From positions 131,090 to 195,089 of the forward strand of contig QZCP01000079.1 in NCBI GenBank assembly GCA_003956705.1: 64,000 nucleotides of DNA, given 5' to 3'. The notes beneath the pieces are model-generated. The model made no database searches, had not been told where the DNA came from, and saw only the letters and a program-made list of their open reading frames with translations. Positions within the stretch are counted from its first letter, which is position 1, and every line of letters starts with the position of its first letter. This DNA comes from Brevipalpus yothersi (Eukaryota > Arthropoda > Arachnida > Trombidiformes > Tenuipalpidae). Positions 21,148 to 33,367 of this stretch are shown here, piece by piece. Made by a program: the position numbers and the translations under genes.

Positions 21148-23132
21148 TCAGTTGGAACGAGATTTACAGCTGAAAATCCATAAAATAGGATTAGACGTTA
21201 CATGAGTATACTTGGAACCAATATCTCTTAATTTTGCCAAGACAAAGTTGTTAGCACCAACTTTTTCAAGGAAATTCAACAAAATGAGAAGAGGTGAATC
21301 AGCCTGCAAAACGTTTCGGATGCTACATGTCTCATAGGGTGAATCAGGGTTGCAAGAAATTGAGGGTTCATTTTGAGCCGTTTTGAGATTTGTCCAATTT
21401 ACCTCATTTGAGCAATAGTCTACGAGAAAATTTGAATCATGTGATTCTATGATAAAATAAGAAAGTGCAAACTTGTGACGATCGAGGAGAAAATTTTTCA
21501 TATCAGGCGATTTATCGTAATATATGTCGTCCAGTTGTAAGAAACGGTTGAAACCGCTCTGAGCAGCCAGGTTTGAGACATAAATTCCAATCTTATTTGA
21601 TGGGAATTCAGATAAATCATAGCTTTCGATTCGTTGATTTACAAATCTCACCGCTTGTCCACCCGGATAGTTAAAATGAGACACGAGTAGCCTGATCAGA
21701 GTCACATGATAATTCCCCGCGAGAATGCCTACCACTAGAACACGAAGAACTAGAGTATAAAGAGAACTTTCCTTCTCAGCCTTTGAGGATGAACGATTTT
21801 TGGGCATATCTTGTGGCTCTTGTACTTTTGAGACAGCTTCAGTGGCAAGTGTTTTTTGTCTGGTTGACTTTCGAAGCCTCGTTTTGATTGAAGACTCACT
21901 TTGCTCAACGTAAGGTTGAATCTTTTCAGAATTCTTATTTCTCACTGAGTTTTCTCCTCTCTGAGAGTCTCGTTTCAGTTTGGCTTTGGGGGTGCCAAAC
22001 ATTGATGCTATACTGCATGCACAGCATGCATTCAAGAGAGGGATGCAGTAGAAGATGAATCGTAGTTCTTTGTGAGGTAGAAAAGAATAAAGTCCAATGA
22101 AAATCATGGAGGGAACCATCAAAATTCGAAGAGCATCGCCTCTTGTGAAGGGGAGAAGCAAGATTGTTGAACCAAGAGCCTTCAGCAGTCCATAGACGAA
22201 ATACCAATAGAATGGTGAAGTACCCCAATCTTTAGATTTGTTCAGATAGATATTGAAATAGAAGCCATAACCTTCTGGGTATACTGTTCGTCCCCACATA
22301 TGAGAGTCAATGAGAACGGTAAGTGCTAGTGCAAGCAGACCTGAAGGTATTCCGACACCTAGCAATCGTTTGAAAGACAATTCCTTATGAAAGAGGGAAC
22401 TAATTAAGATGGGACCAAAAAGGAGGCACGTCTCAATACGAAAGATGACGACGGTGAAGGCGATCAGTGTAATAAAAGTAGAATATCGTTTAGAAAGCCA
22501 AGCCGAGAGAGCGAAAAGAACCATAATGAGAGCAAATGTATTCGGCAAAGGTCTCGAGGCATAGTACAGGAGAGAAAACTGGCTGATTGTAATCCAAAAT
22601 AGATACTTTGCAGAAGATTCACCAAACCTTTGTCCAAAAGCTCGCTCAAACTGTCTGAATGCGATTGCAAACAGGGTGCACAGTATGAATCGTGCAGTCA
22701 GTTGAACAATCAGTTTATCATCAGACACTCGAGGTGTCAATAGTCCTACAATAGCAGGTCCAATGAAAGTTCTTGGAACAGGACCTTCGAAAAAGCATAA
22801 AAAGAATATCAATACACAGCAACAAGTGGAAAGCTTTGTTCAACTTTTTTCCTCAACTTTCATAGCATCTGTGATGATCAAGTTAACATACCAGGATATT
22901 CTTCATGATCCCAAATGAATCGTGATCCAGTGGTTTCATCGGGCACATCGATTGTTGAATTACTAGTAAGCAATTTATTGCTACTTAAACGTGATGAGCC
23001 ATGAGAAGAACGATGATAAATGAAATCATGAATAGCTTGTAAACTAAAAGATTCTTCCACTTTTGTGTAAGGTGCTACCCATATATACAGAGATGAAACG
23101 AGAAGTATAGTCAAAAAACGAATAGATAACAT
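21148..23132 (-). CDS. ALG12: ALG12 alpha-1,6-mannosyltransferase (dolichol-P-mannose dependent)
   Basis: Exon 1 is 23132-22892, the intron 22891-22785 (GTATGT...AAG), exon 2 22784-21148, giving 625 residues. ALG12 adds the eighth mannose to the lipid-linked oligosaccharide in the ER lumen before N-glycan transfer. Family marks: PYTKVEESFSLQAIHDFIYH near the start with the luminal acidic pair, EYPGPVPRTFIGP across the intron, YASRPLPNTFAL, FRIETCLL, NKSKDWGTSP and PHKELRF (about 318-323), then SHFNYPGG. About ten hydrophobic segments are visible. GPI mannosyltransferase PIGB shares HKE.RF but not the EESF/GTSP context. Odd: a loop of about 75 residues rich in Lys/Ser/Glu (about 340-415) between membrane segments, not present in the human protein (about 490 residues). 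Divergent from MED29, 639 bp between starts. Confidence 0.93.
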
Positions 23133-23771
23133 TATTCACAAAATTGTTAATACAATTAAGGGTACTTGATTAAAATAAACATATATATCACAACTATTAT
23201 CACAAAAAGAGGAATAAATAAAATAATATTAATCAGATGAAATCAGTTTCCCGGAAACCGCTCAAAAAAGATTGAATTGTCAAGATCGGCGAAAAAAAAC
23301 ACGCGGCAATATTATAGATATCAAGTCTAGTAGCTAGTATCTGGCCAATACTTACCATAGACTTGCGGGCAAACTTTGAGGCAATATCAAATCTTGTGGA
23401 CTATGATTTATACACAGAATAGCTTAATCAAACTTTGATTATCAAATTTTGATTGAATCAAATTGATTTAATTTGATGTTGACATCATGTCGTGAATACA
23501 GATCACCACAACACATTAAACTAAGAGGGTTTGATTAACAATTGATCTCGCTTGATTATTTGCTTTAACTTACTAGTCTGTGGTCTGTTTTTCTATTTAG
23601 TTGGTGAACTGTGTGTGGACAGCTTTTTGAGTGAATTTTTTCAAAAAATTTTTTTGTGTGTTGTGTTGATCATAGCATGTGAGGATTGAAGAACCGTATT
23701 CATCCTGGTTGGTTGTTGACATTGTGATTGTTGGAGAGTTTTACCCTCGATAATTGGTTAATTTGGAAGAG
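23133..23771. promoter_or_regulatory. shared upstream region of ALG12 and MED29
   Basis: Head-to-head start codons are 639 bp apart with nothing coding between. AT-rich sequence; no defined motif is claimed. Confidence 0.4.
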
Positions 23772-24313
23772 ATGTCCGATTTACAGCCTTCATCCTCTGA
23801 TCCTCGCTTTGATCATGTTGCTCGTGTTCGACAGCTAGTTTGGTCTCTCAAGGAAGCTCTTGCTAATTTGCTCAAGATAGCGGCTCAAAATATTTCCTAC
23901 AATTCAAGTGTTGACTGTGGTGATAAACCGAAGCAACCAAAACTATCCGAAGAAGATGGACCTCGACTTGATAAAGCTATGGAAGATGTATATGCTATCT
24001 TTAATCAGATTGAACTTCATTTGGTAAGTTGTCATCATGGTTCTCGATATATTTTTTGATTGATGATTTTGTCTACTAATCTCTTCAGAGAACGATTTAC
24101 GAGTGTACAGTTCAAGATCATCAAAGTAAACGATATTTACCCTTCATCATTAAGGATTCAGAACCTGAGACTGCTGTAACATATACGCAATACATTCAAA
24201 CCATCAAGCGGCATATTTCATTGGTTGACAATATGGAGAAACTTTTTCTGGAAGAAGCTAGAAAAATGGCCTCTGGAGAACATGGAGTTCATTTCCCTAT
24301 ACAAGTGTTATGA
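23772..24313 (+). CDS. MED29: Mediator complex subunit 29 (Intersex)
   Basis: Exon 1 is 23772-24023, the intron 24024-24088 (GTAAGT...TTCAG), exon 2 24089-24313, giving 158 residues. MED29 is a tail-module subunit of Mediator, linking transcription factors to RNA polymerase II; in Drosophila it is Intersex, a Doublesex partner. The match runs throughout: RVRQLVWSLKEALANLLKIAAQN, then LDKAMEDVYAIFNQIELHLRTIYEC across the intron, and YTQYIQTIKRHISLVDNMEKL near the end. The ATG was chosen at MSDLQPS; an upstream in-frame TTG is not needed. A polyadenylation-like aataaa occurs near 24587. Confidence 0.9.
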
Positions 24314-26300
24314 GAAAACCTGAGCATTCCAGTAGCAGTGACTATGAATCGAATTCATCTTGGCAGTAGACATGAGAGACTATTTTTGGTTCCAATGTGT
24401 CTGCACTTGCTATGATGAACAACGACCATCATCACCGTCCTGACTTTTAGGTCATCATTGGACACCTTCCTTACACCTGAGGAGATTGAGAGCAGAAAAA
24501 ATGGGATCGTTAAACTTTTGAATCCAGAATAAGTTCTTTCAAAACAGTATTTTCACAACCCTCTTGCGAGATAAAAATTCCGATTGAATAAAAATTGTCA
24601 TGGAGAAAATAAGATTCAAGCCCCTAGATCGAAAATATACCATCGTGAGGCCTGATGAACCTCAAAATAGCGTAGAATAGACATCATTTTTTTATATTTC
24701 ATCGATGATACAGAAGTAAGAATCAGCCTTTTGATCCAAAATTAGGCATTTGGGAATAGTATTCTTTCAACTTGCTAAAGAGATGAGGATTACTAATAAA
24801 TGTGAATTGAGATGGAAAAAACAAGGTTCCTATCTGAAGTCTTAAGATTGAAGCATAACATCATGAAAACTGGAGAGCGTCAAAAAGTAACTCATGGATA
24901 ATGAATTTTGATATTTTTTCGATGATACTGAGAATGAAATCTACTTTTGATCATAATATTCACAGAATAGTAATTCTGGAGACTGTTTTACAACCTGATT
25001 GGAACTACTTTATAAGTGTTAATTTTCATGTTCTCAACCTTTTCTTCCTATCTTCTCTCCTCATCTTCTGTGCTTCTTCATGATTCATGATATTCTATGG
25101 AATATTGACAATCTCGGTCAATCTCATGATGTTGACCGATAACATGACCCTTGATTTTGAAGATCAGAGTTTTTTGGTTACAGTATTCCGAGCGAAATTA
25201 TTTCTATACATGTAGCCCAATGGAATCGTGGCTATTTTCATGAATCATTAGATGATGATAGGCAAGTCACTAGATCAGAAGATTTGTGCCTTCCCCTCTT
25301 TCCAATTGAAACTTAGTCCAATTCTTGCGTCCTCTTGGACTTTTACAATTCCACGGAATTCAAATGGTCTTGGGATGATTCTTTCTTGTCCTAACTTCAC
25401 TCAATTCCTTTGGATGGGTTGTTCTCTCGACATCGATTACCTCGTTCTCGATGGACCATTGTCTGTGTTTTCATGGTACAAATTCTTGCTTGTTAACCGT
25501 GGACTTTTGGAGAACCATTCATTTCCACATGTTCCAGTTGAGTCAAAATGGAAGCTTCTCTCTTGGTGAAAATCATATCAAAGATAGTGTAGCATGACTT
25601 CCTCTACTTTATCATTAGCGAAGAGTTCATCATAATGAATTGCTTGAGGAGGGACCAGATCACTCTTCACCCTTTCCTCTCTGGTTCGATGCATACATGG
25701 TATAAAGAAAGAAAGAGAAAGAGAAAGAGAGAAAATTGTGAATAGTGAAGTCAAAAGATGAAGCATTCTAGTAGTAATGGAGTTGTATGTGTGTGAATGG
25801 AATGAAGGGTGTTCAGATGCTCACCATTATAAGCATTCAAACTGTTAGATGCATGATGAAGAACGAGAATACACTCAGTCGAATGCGCTTGTCAGAATGG
25901 TGTTCTGAGTGCCTAGGAGACTTGAATCTGGCATCAATATCGATCGCCCTCATGCTTCAGTTTCAGAGTCTGTGTTCTGGCATCCTTATCGTTTGGTGTC
26001 TAGAGTAGTTCATCCATTTCTCTTCTTCTTCATCTTCTTCATCATCATCTTCCGAAAAAGCTCCGTTAGTGATGATCAGCTCTCGTTCATCTTCTCGGTA
26101 TTCTTCCATCTCCTGGCCAAAATACTCTGAGTGCCTGGATGAGCTACGTTTTATACACCACCGAATTACATTTCTATTGTAGTGACAATTTTGATTCCAT
26201 AGACTTTAGAATTCAGTGTAAAATTATCACCTAACACTCGTATACCTATCTCTATCTCTGAATTTATTCTACATTCAAGCCGATGTGATACAATCTCATC
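24314..26300. other. intergenic, several unsupported short frames
   Basis: Two kilobases without a supported gene. Forward frames at 25252-25569 and 25909-26130 and reverse frames at 25578-25766 and about 25960-26130 (acidic) are open, but have no recognisable domain and no matching splice context. A decayed gene is possible around 25200-26100. Confidence 0.4.
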
Positions 26301-26959
26301 ATGGGAAAATCTGTGGACCAAATGAATAGCTCACATGATATCTATGAAGTCAAAGAAATCGTTGGTATGAAGAAAAATGGAGTAAGTAATTTTTAACCAA
26401 TGAATTTTCTCATGGAACAAAGCTTCAATCTCAATGATTCAGCTCAAACATGCAAGCTTCTTCAATTTTTCCCATGAAACTCGAAGAATCTATATCAGTC
26501 CCTCGATAATTCCTTTCAATGATTACTCTTGGAGTGTAGAAGGACAAAACTAGGCAATAGTAGTGGTAGTACATCTTAGAGATTAGCCATTTCCTTCGCT
26601 TATCATCACTCTATTTCCTAAAAATAGATTTTAGACCCATGTCAAGTGCAATAAAGAGTAGACATGAAGTAATAGTTGAAATATTACTCAAAATTGCTAG
26701 CACTAGCTATCATACACCAAGAACATAAAAAAACGTAGAAAAAAGAGAGAGAAAAAGAGAATCCATCAGTTAGCAACCTATCATTGAGTGAAACGATCGA
26801 TTTCTTCTCCATGCTATACACAATCTACACTCATATATCGTTCTGTAATGGAAAAAAGGGAAGCAAGAGAGAAGCGAGCATCATCAAGCTGGCTGGTAGA
26901 ATGTCTGAATCCCAGAATATCGATTGAATCCTCCAGCTTTTCATCCCTTCCTTTTCATT

Positions 26960-26991
<32 letters not shown>

Positions 26992-29129
26992 TCTTTTATC
27001 CTTTCTTTCTCTTTCTCTTTCTTCACCTTCTCCTAACACACTATCACTTCCTGTTCCTGTTTAGAATGAAATTTTGTACAAAGTTCGCTGGCGTGGTTAT
27101 GGCCCAGAGAGTGACACTTGGGAAAGAGAGGAAAATTTTTATACTTGTCACGATATAATAGAAGAATTTAAATCTAAACTCAAGTCACCAGCATCTGGTC
27201 GAGGTAAAGGTTTTAAGAATTCGAATTCATTGCAATCCTCATCGCCATCAAATCATCATCGATTGACACGATTGTCAATGAGAAATGCTAAAACGAAACT
27301 GTTGAAGCGAGGTGAAAAGAGTAAAACATTTTCACTGGCCAATGATAATCGGCGAAATAAGATCCAAAAGAAAGCCTCACGAAGTCTGATTAGTCGCAAT
27401 TGCAATAGAAATGGTGAACGTGATAAAATAAGCGGTGAAAGAAGTAAAAAGTGTCACGATAGAGATTCTGGTGAAGAGAATAAGCATCCACAAAGACGCT
27501 CCAATGGCTTCAAGTCTCCGGAAGAAATTAAATCTAACAAAGAAGGAATAGCATCAACGGAAAGGAAATCTGTTCATGACCAAAGATCCGGTAAGTACAG
27601 CCTCTCATTTCATTTTCGTTCTTATATTGATTTTGATTGACTCTCTTTTTCATCAACCAGATCGAAACCTTTTGATTAATGCATGTAGAGTTGGAAACAT
27701 CAAATTGGTCGATCGTCTACTTCGTGCAGGAGCAGATCGAGATATGAGAGATTCCCAAGGAAATACAGCTCTGATTCTGGTAATTTAATGCTATTCATCA
27801 TTCTTTTGGCTTCGTTAGAAACAATTTTAGTGGAGAAGAGTAGAGAAAAGAAAACTTAAGAGAAGTGAAAAGAGAGAGGACCGTGAAATGTGGGGGCAAG
27901 AAGACCTAAATTAAGAGCTGCTCATGTGAAGTTTTTTCTTTCCTCTCTCTCTCTCTCTTTCTCTATTCAACGAAGTTGCTTTATCTTAATTTGCACTATT
28001 AAGATCATTAGTGAACTTCTTTAAGTCTTTTCGGTAAACACAGTTCTTATATATATATATATATTCTTGCTAGAAATGCAAGTTCCATCATGCGTTAGAA
28101 GATGAGCAAAATTTGCCTGAGAAGAGAAGAGGAGAGAAGAAGTGTGATTCACGAAAGAATCCAATCATGTACTTTTGGCATCTCACATCGTTAAGTCTCT
28201 CTCTCTCTCTTTTTCTTCCTTTTTTTCCGTGTATATGTGTATGTGTGTGTAGGCTGCTCAAAATGGACATCTCGAAATTGTCAAGAGTCTGCTTTTAAGT
28301 GGTGCCAATTTTGCTGCTGTCAATAATCAAGGAGCTAATGCTCTGAGACACGCCAGAATCGGAAACAGCTTGGAAATCAAATTTATTCTCACTAAACATA
28401 TCTCACAGTTGAGTATCTCTCAATCATATTCATACATTTGAAATGCGTTGAAAAGTTTATGTTACTATATTTTGATCGTACAATTTTTTTTCTTCTTCCT
28501 CTGCCAGAATTACCCTGGCAATGGAACGTGAAGTGATAGAACTACTCAAAAGTATTGCCACCATAAGACATGCTTTATTCCCGATCCAATGTCACTCAAC
28601 AGTTGTCAATCTTCATTTTCGATTGATATTCAACTTTTTTCGATCAGAGCCACCAGAATCAGGTGAGTAGAGGAATTTTATTCTAGAAAAACAGATATTT
28701 TCGCTCAGTTAACTTAGCCGAGATATATTTCCTAGGAACTGGCTACCTACTCTTCATCGGTGATTCTACTCTCAACACGACCAATGAATCAACGAACATG
28801 AAATTTGATCGATCTTCTGGTAAAATAAGTGTTTCACTAAATGGATCACAACAGAAATCTTTGACTGAGGTATATTGAGTGAAAAAATTCTTCTTTAGTC
28901 GATCTCTTTCATTTCTCCAGTGTCTCTAAGACAAATTTATTTGCTCTTTTTCCAGGGAAGTGAATTCGTCTTCTCACTGAATACTCTCAGACCAGGCGAA
29001 AATGAGTTAATCCTATCCATGAGTGAAAAAAGAGCCCATTGTTTTATTATTTGTGCCTACGCAGTCACTCTATTGAAAGCAAATATTACAACTGCTCGCC
29101 CAAAAACATTCGGCACTTGCTTGTTTTAG
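26301..29129 (+). CDS. MPHOSPH8: chromodomain and ankyrin-repeat protein, MPP8-like
   Basis: Seven exons: 26301-26381, 27065-27590, 27661-27779, 28253-28407, 28508-28662, 28736-28869 and 28956-29129, giving 447 residues. All junctions keep phase; one donor is GTTGAG. The chromodomain (about residues 13-65) is split by the 683-bp first intron: IYEVKEIVGMKKNG|NEILYKVRWRGYGPESDTWE. It keeps the aromatic cage Y, W and Y/F positions that bind methylated lysine on histone H3. A basic low-complexity linker follows. Ankyrin repeats occupy about 205-290 (NLLINACRVGNIKLVDRLLRAG; AAQNGHLEIVKSLLLSGAN). The last 140 residues form a beta-rich tail. Domain order matches M-phase phosphoprotein 8 of the vertebrate HUSH silencing complex, which is about twice as long. 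Orthology rather than convergent domain pairing is inferred. Probably nuclear, heterochromatin-associated. Confidence 0.75.
26961..27020. repeat. (CT)n tract in intron 1 of the MPP8-like gene
   Basis: A pyrimidine tract just upstream of the exon 2 acceptor at 27064. It may aid branch/acceptor recognition. Confidence 0.8.
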
Positions 29130-30448
29130 ACAAAGTTGATTTTATTTGAGCTACTTATAGTCACCAGCATTCTGTGATCTTCTTCTTCGTTCAATTGTAA
29201 AATTTTTCGTTGAGTTTTGAAAGAGAGAGAAAGCGAATACCTAACGATTCCAGGGCACGCATCTAACAAGCCACCATCCTACTCTGTGTATTATCATGTA
29301 CACCTCCTCCCCCGCCACCCACTCTGGTGACACGGGATGACGATGTATTCCTCAACCAGACAGTATCATTGAATTATTCACTAGATGACAGGAATGCTGA
29401 TGGAAAAATACTGTATTCCCACGAGCATATTCATGATGCGCGCACAATAATTGGCAGTGTGAGATCAATTATAGGCAATTAAAGTGAATCAAGGTGATAT
29501 ATCTGGTGATACGGGATCAAACCAGTCACCATAATCATGCTCGATTGTACTTCGATTGAAGAAGAAGTGAAAGTTCAGTGAGGGAGGAAAAAAGATAAAG
29601 ATAAAGAATGAGAGCGAGAGAGAGCTTCCAAATATTGTTCTGGAACTTTGTGTAAAGGTCCAGTTTTGAGACTCACTCGTTCGGTTTATCAATGAATTGG
29701 ATCGTTTGTGCTACTAATGACAATGGCTGTCCGATGCTCGGCCTCTGACGATAATCTTCGCTACATCCACTTGGGCTCACAAGCAGTCACCCCAGTCACC
29801 CCAGCCACCCACATAAACACCACACTTATACACATCTTTGGACACATTCAGCGATGCACCGGCTGAATGGGGATGAATGGGATTCAACTCTCTATGCATT
29901 CGCCGAAAAGCCGCTAATGATACCGCAAATCCAAGCCTACCGATAGTAACAAGTGGCAGTTACGATTTTTCGTATTACATGCCTATCAGAATCTCTTCTT
30001 CCATCCTGAAAATGAAGCTCTCAATCGTCCCATCAGTCTTATACTATCGAAAGCATCTCATTGCAATAAAGTTGTTCAACTATCGAATAAGAATTGTTCA
30101 TACTCTCAGGTAAGATCATACTTTTGATCTCTTTTTCCCCTCTCTTTTTTCTGGTTGATCTCATTATATTTTTTGTTCACATGCGAATGGAAAATCTTTC
30201 CTTTATTTTTGGTCCTTATTGCTCCAAATGTGATGATGATATGATGATAAGCTGATTGCTCATACCCTTTTATTGAGGAACATTTTTTTTAACAAGTTTC
30301 CCTATACAGGGGACAGGCAGGGTTTCGCAACAACATACAGGGGCAAACATTATTCCACCAATTCCTTTCTATCGTCCATTTTTTTGTTGATTAAGCGAGA
30401 CTGATTAGGACTAATAAAAGGCTATGATTCGTTGAAGAGAGAGTGAGT

Positions 30449-30526
<78 letters not shown>

Positions 30527-30799
30527 GCCGATTGTGATGAAAATGAAAATTCGTATTGAATCATTGGAAAATAGAGTCAGAAAGAGAGAAAGCAACCATA
30601 GATGGTGGTTTTTATGGTTTCCATTTTATTGTTAAACAATCTGGCAGGAAAGAATTCAGTGAAAATACGTCCATTACATCAGGACACTGATTAGGCAATG
30701 AAGCAAGAGATAGAGAATGTTGAGGACGTGGAACAGCAATCTAACTACTTCCAGTTTTTTTGAATGAATTCTCTAGAGCCAGATATTCGTGTCTTCTGT
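29130..30799. other. intergenic with GAAA/GA tract
   Basis: No gene seen between the convergent MPP8-like and IFT46 genes apart from untranslated regions. It contains a GAAA/GA tract at 30449-30523. Confidence 0.5.
30449..30523. repeat. (GAAA)n followed by (GA)n
   Basis: A compound purine microsatellite between the MPP8-like gene and IFT46. Confidence 0.92.
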
Positions 30800-31815
30800 T
30801 CACATTCTCTTGAAATGCTAGAAAACAGAAAAAATTCATGATCAGTTGAAATTATTAGGCATCCTGTGTCATATGATACCTGAGAACTTTGAAACTCATG
30901 ATACAAGTTGAAAAGGAGGTGAAGAGATGAGAGTTTCGAGTGATGGATTGGAATATCCAATAGGGCTGAAAGAGAGGAAAAACTAATAAGCTAGCTGATC
31001 TATGCTACTGAAATGCAAGCAACAAATTATCAAAAACTCACCACAAATTATTCCAATATATTGATCGAGACTGACATCCATATCAGCTGTGGGTAATTGA
31101 AATTGAGACAAAGCACTCTCAAATTCAGAATCCCATTCTTCCATGAGTCTTTCCAGAGCTGGCAAGCGTTTGCTGGGAAGAAGTGAAACATTTGTTGCAG
31201 AAGATGCTGTGATTCGATGAAGATTTCGAATGTTTTCGATCCAAGAATCAATGTCTTTCGTTGATCGAGCAACATTAACCACACTTATCTGATCATTTCT
31301 TTTGGACACTTCTTTTCCAACAGCCCGAAGCTTCAAATTGAGAAGAGTTGGATCCGATTGATTGCATGAAGATGGCTCATCAATGACCACCAAACCAAGT
31401 CCATCATCAATGTTGTCTGGTCTTGGAACCTTATCGATCGAAATTATTACTTTCAGTATGATTAAGATTTGGATTTTAGATTCTCACCTTGAGGAAAGGA
31501 TCGATATCACCGACTGCTGGTATGTAATCAGGAATGAAGGGTTTCAATTTCATTTCCAAATCAATTGTTTGAGGTGTAAAAGATTCTATATGCTGGAAAA
31601 GAGCTTTCACTTCAGGATTCACATCTAGATCACTGAATTCCTTTGGGTCATAGGCTCTGGAAATCAATATTCATTAGCAAAATTGATGAATAATTCCAGC
31701 TTGCTTACCCTTCGATATCGAGTGGGTCTTCATTTTCTCCTTCCTCATCACCATCGTCTTCATCCTCATCTTCTTTGGATAAAATCGATGAACTTTCTAC
31801 CTCTTTCAAAGACAT
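30800..31815 (-). CDS. IFT46: intraflagellar transport protein 46
   Basis: Five exons: 31815-31709, 31656-31488, 31429-31042, 30965-30880 and a final 18-bp exon 30817-30800, giving 255 residues. IFT46 is an IFT-B complex subunit that carries cargo such as outer dynein arms into cilia. An acidic start (SKEDEDEDDGDEEGENED) is followed by GAYDPKEFSDL, QTIDLEMKLKPFIPDYIPAVGDIDPFLK, VIDEPSSCNQSDPT, IDSWIENI, LPTADMDVSLDQYIGIICALLDIP and LHLLFNLYHEFQSSQHFKRM, matching the whole family length. The C-terminal extension seen in vertebrates is absent. In an arthropod it implies ciliated sensory neurons. The ATG is only 14 bp from the start of a small forward frame at 31830. Confidence 0.93.
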
Positions 31816-31829
31816 CTTCAACACACGAT

Positions 31830-32060
31830 ATGTTGGGTCGAAATGATCTTGATTTGTTTCGAAAATGTTCATATTGCTATGGTGACATCAGTGAATATTC
31901 AAGCATTCATCAACATCAACCAAAAAGGTGGTTGAAATCTCGATCAACCTCCTATATTCAACCACCATCAGTCTGGTCAACTAGTGAATTTGATTTTTTT
32001 GTTCAGAGGAGGAAAGGACAATTTAAATGGGAGGAAAAAGCTCCTCTCATGACTAAATGA
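31830..32060 (+). CDS. possible small protein divergent from IFT46
   Basis: An ATG-initiated frame of 76 residues containing CSYCYGDISEYSS and FKWEEKAPLMTK; rich in Ser, Tyr, Trp and Gln. No family recognised and no splice signals required. The composition looks less random than most chance frames, but its start lies 14 bp from the IFT46 start, leaving almost no separate promoter. Chance is at least as likely. Confidence 0.25.
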   Translation: MLGRNDLDLFRKCSYCYGDISEYSSIHQHQPKRWLKSRSTSYIQPPSVWSTSEFDFFVQRRKGQFKWEEKAPLMTK

Positions 32061-33098
32061 TTTTCACTCTCTCTCTCTCTACGTTAACACACTATAATCA
32101 CTCACCAAATGATCTTGAGTGTATGCATGGGTTGGTGTGTTAATAAGGAATGTTTTTTCGCATCAATTATGTTTGATTCAATTCCATTTTGGAGTGTTTT
32201 TCTGGAATCCAATTTTTCATTTTCGGGATTCTTCCACAATTATGGCTTATTGCTCAAATTAGTCACAATTTCTCCTTGTCACTAGTGGAAAAAATTTTTT
32301 CCGGGAGAAAATTAACTCTTTTTCCACTTTCATGGCCATAGAAAGAAGCCTAAAATTAGGGATGCAAAAAGCTCAAGCAGAAAAAATTTTCTCTTTCTCC
32401 TCTTCCGTTGTAATGAGAGTGTAAATATGTGATTCTGAATAATTATCATGAAAATCTCTGTATATTGTGAATCCAAAAAGAGGGAACATGTAAAATGTCA
32501 CTAACCGATTAGAGAGACAGCCTAACTGTGGTAATCACACTTAAGTAACCTGTAAAAAATGTAAATATATTGTAAAGGTTGGACATGATGGAATAATTAT
32601 TGTATTTTATGAGTCAGAACCGGAATTTTTTTTTCCTGGATTATCCTTCACAGTTGATCATTTATTATTGTTCTTGCTTTTTGAGCTTAATCCGGTTAGT
32701 TTAAACGTTTTATTCCATTATCATCATCAGATGTTCACCTGTATGATCAGTATATGTTTTCACCATTCTCATGTTTCCAAACTCGGTGGAAAATTCAAAG
32801 AGGCTGACAACATTATGGTACAATACACGCCGTCCCGGTGGAAGAAAAAAAAATTACGTAAATCTTAATTATACAGATATAAGCAAACAGGCCATTTAAT
32901 GTGCAATAACACAATCATAACCAAATGAGGCTGGATTGAAAGCCATGTATGTATGTAATATTCTCTCTAACTGGATAATTAAAACACCAAACTAACTACC
33001 TCAAAATTCGACACTTTATCTTTTCTACATCTTTCACCAATATATAATAAACATTGGAATGTTTATCATTGAGTAGGAAGGAGATGTAATCCATTCCT
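32061..33098. other. intergenic
   Basis: Contains IFT46 upstream and ATP synthase epsilon downstream flanks. The frame at 32668-32868 is not supported. Confidence 0.5.
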
Positions 33099-33367
33099 TT
33101 AGGCAGCTTTAACCACTTTTTCACCAACCTTTTTCACGGTGGACACATCTCGTGCAAGTCTATCGGCAGTTTGAAAATCTTTTTTCAATGAACTTCGAAC
33201 AACCTTGGCAGCTATTTGACTGTATTTGAGGTAACTAAAAACAATAGGCAAAAAAAGATGAAGAAAATGAATAAATGTTTACATTCACATACACACACAG
33301 AGGAAGTAAGTCAAACAACACCCAAAATCAATACTTACTTAATACCAGCTTCTCTCCAAAAAGTCAT
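33099..33367 (-). CDS. ATP5F1E: mitochondrial ATP synthase subunit epsilon
   Basis: Exon 1 is 33367-33339 (29 bp), the intron 33338-33235 (GTAAGT...TTTAG), exon 2 33234-33099, giving 54 residues. This is a small subunit of the F1 central stalk, imported without a cleaved presequence. The pattern MTFWREAGINYLKYSQIAAK followed by VVRSSLKKDF matches the family, whose signature is a tryptophan at residue 4, AGxxYxxYS and a basic tail. It is too short to appear as a long frame. Divergent from cereblon (788 bp between starts). Its first exon and about 330 bp of upstream DNA recur downstream of cereblon at 35750-36135. Confidence 0.92.

Noticed and set aside
21148..23132. Assignment as the GPI mannosyltransferase PIGB
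   Set aside because: HKELRF is shared by both families, but PYTKVEESF, NKS..WGTSP and SHFNYPGG match ALG12.
32668..32868. 66-codon forward frame
   Set aside because: No domain, starts in low-complexity T-rich DNA and has a chance-like composition.
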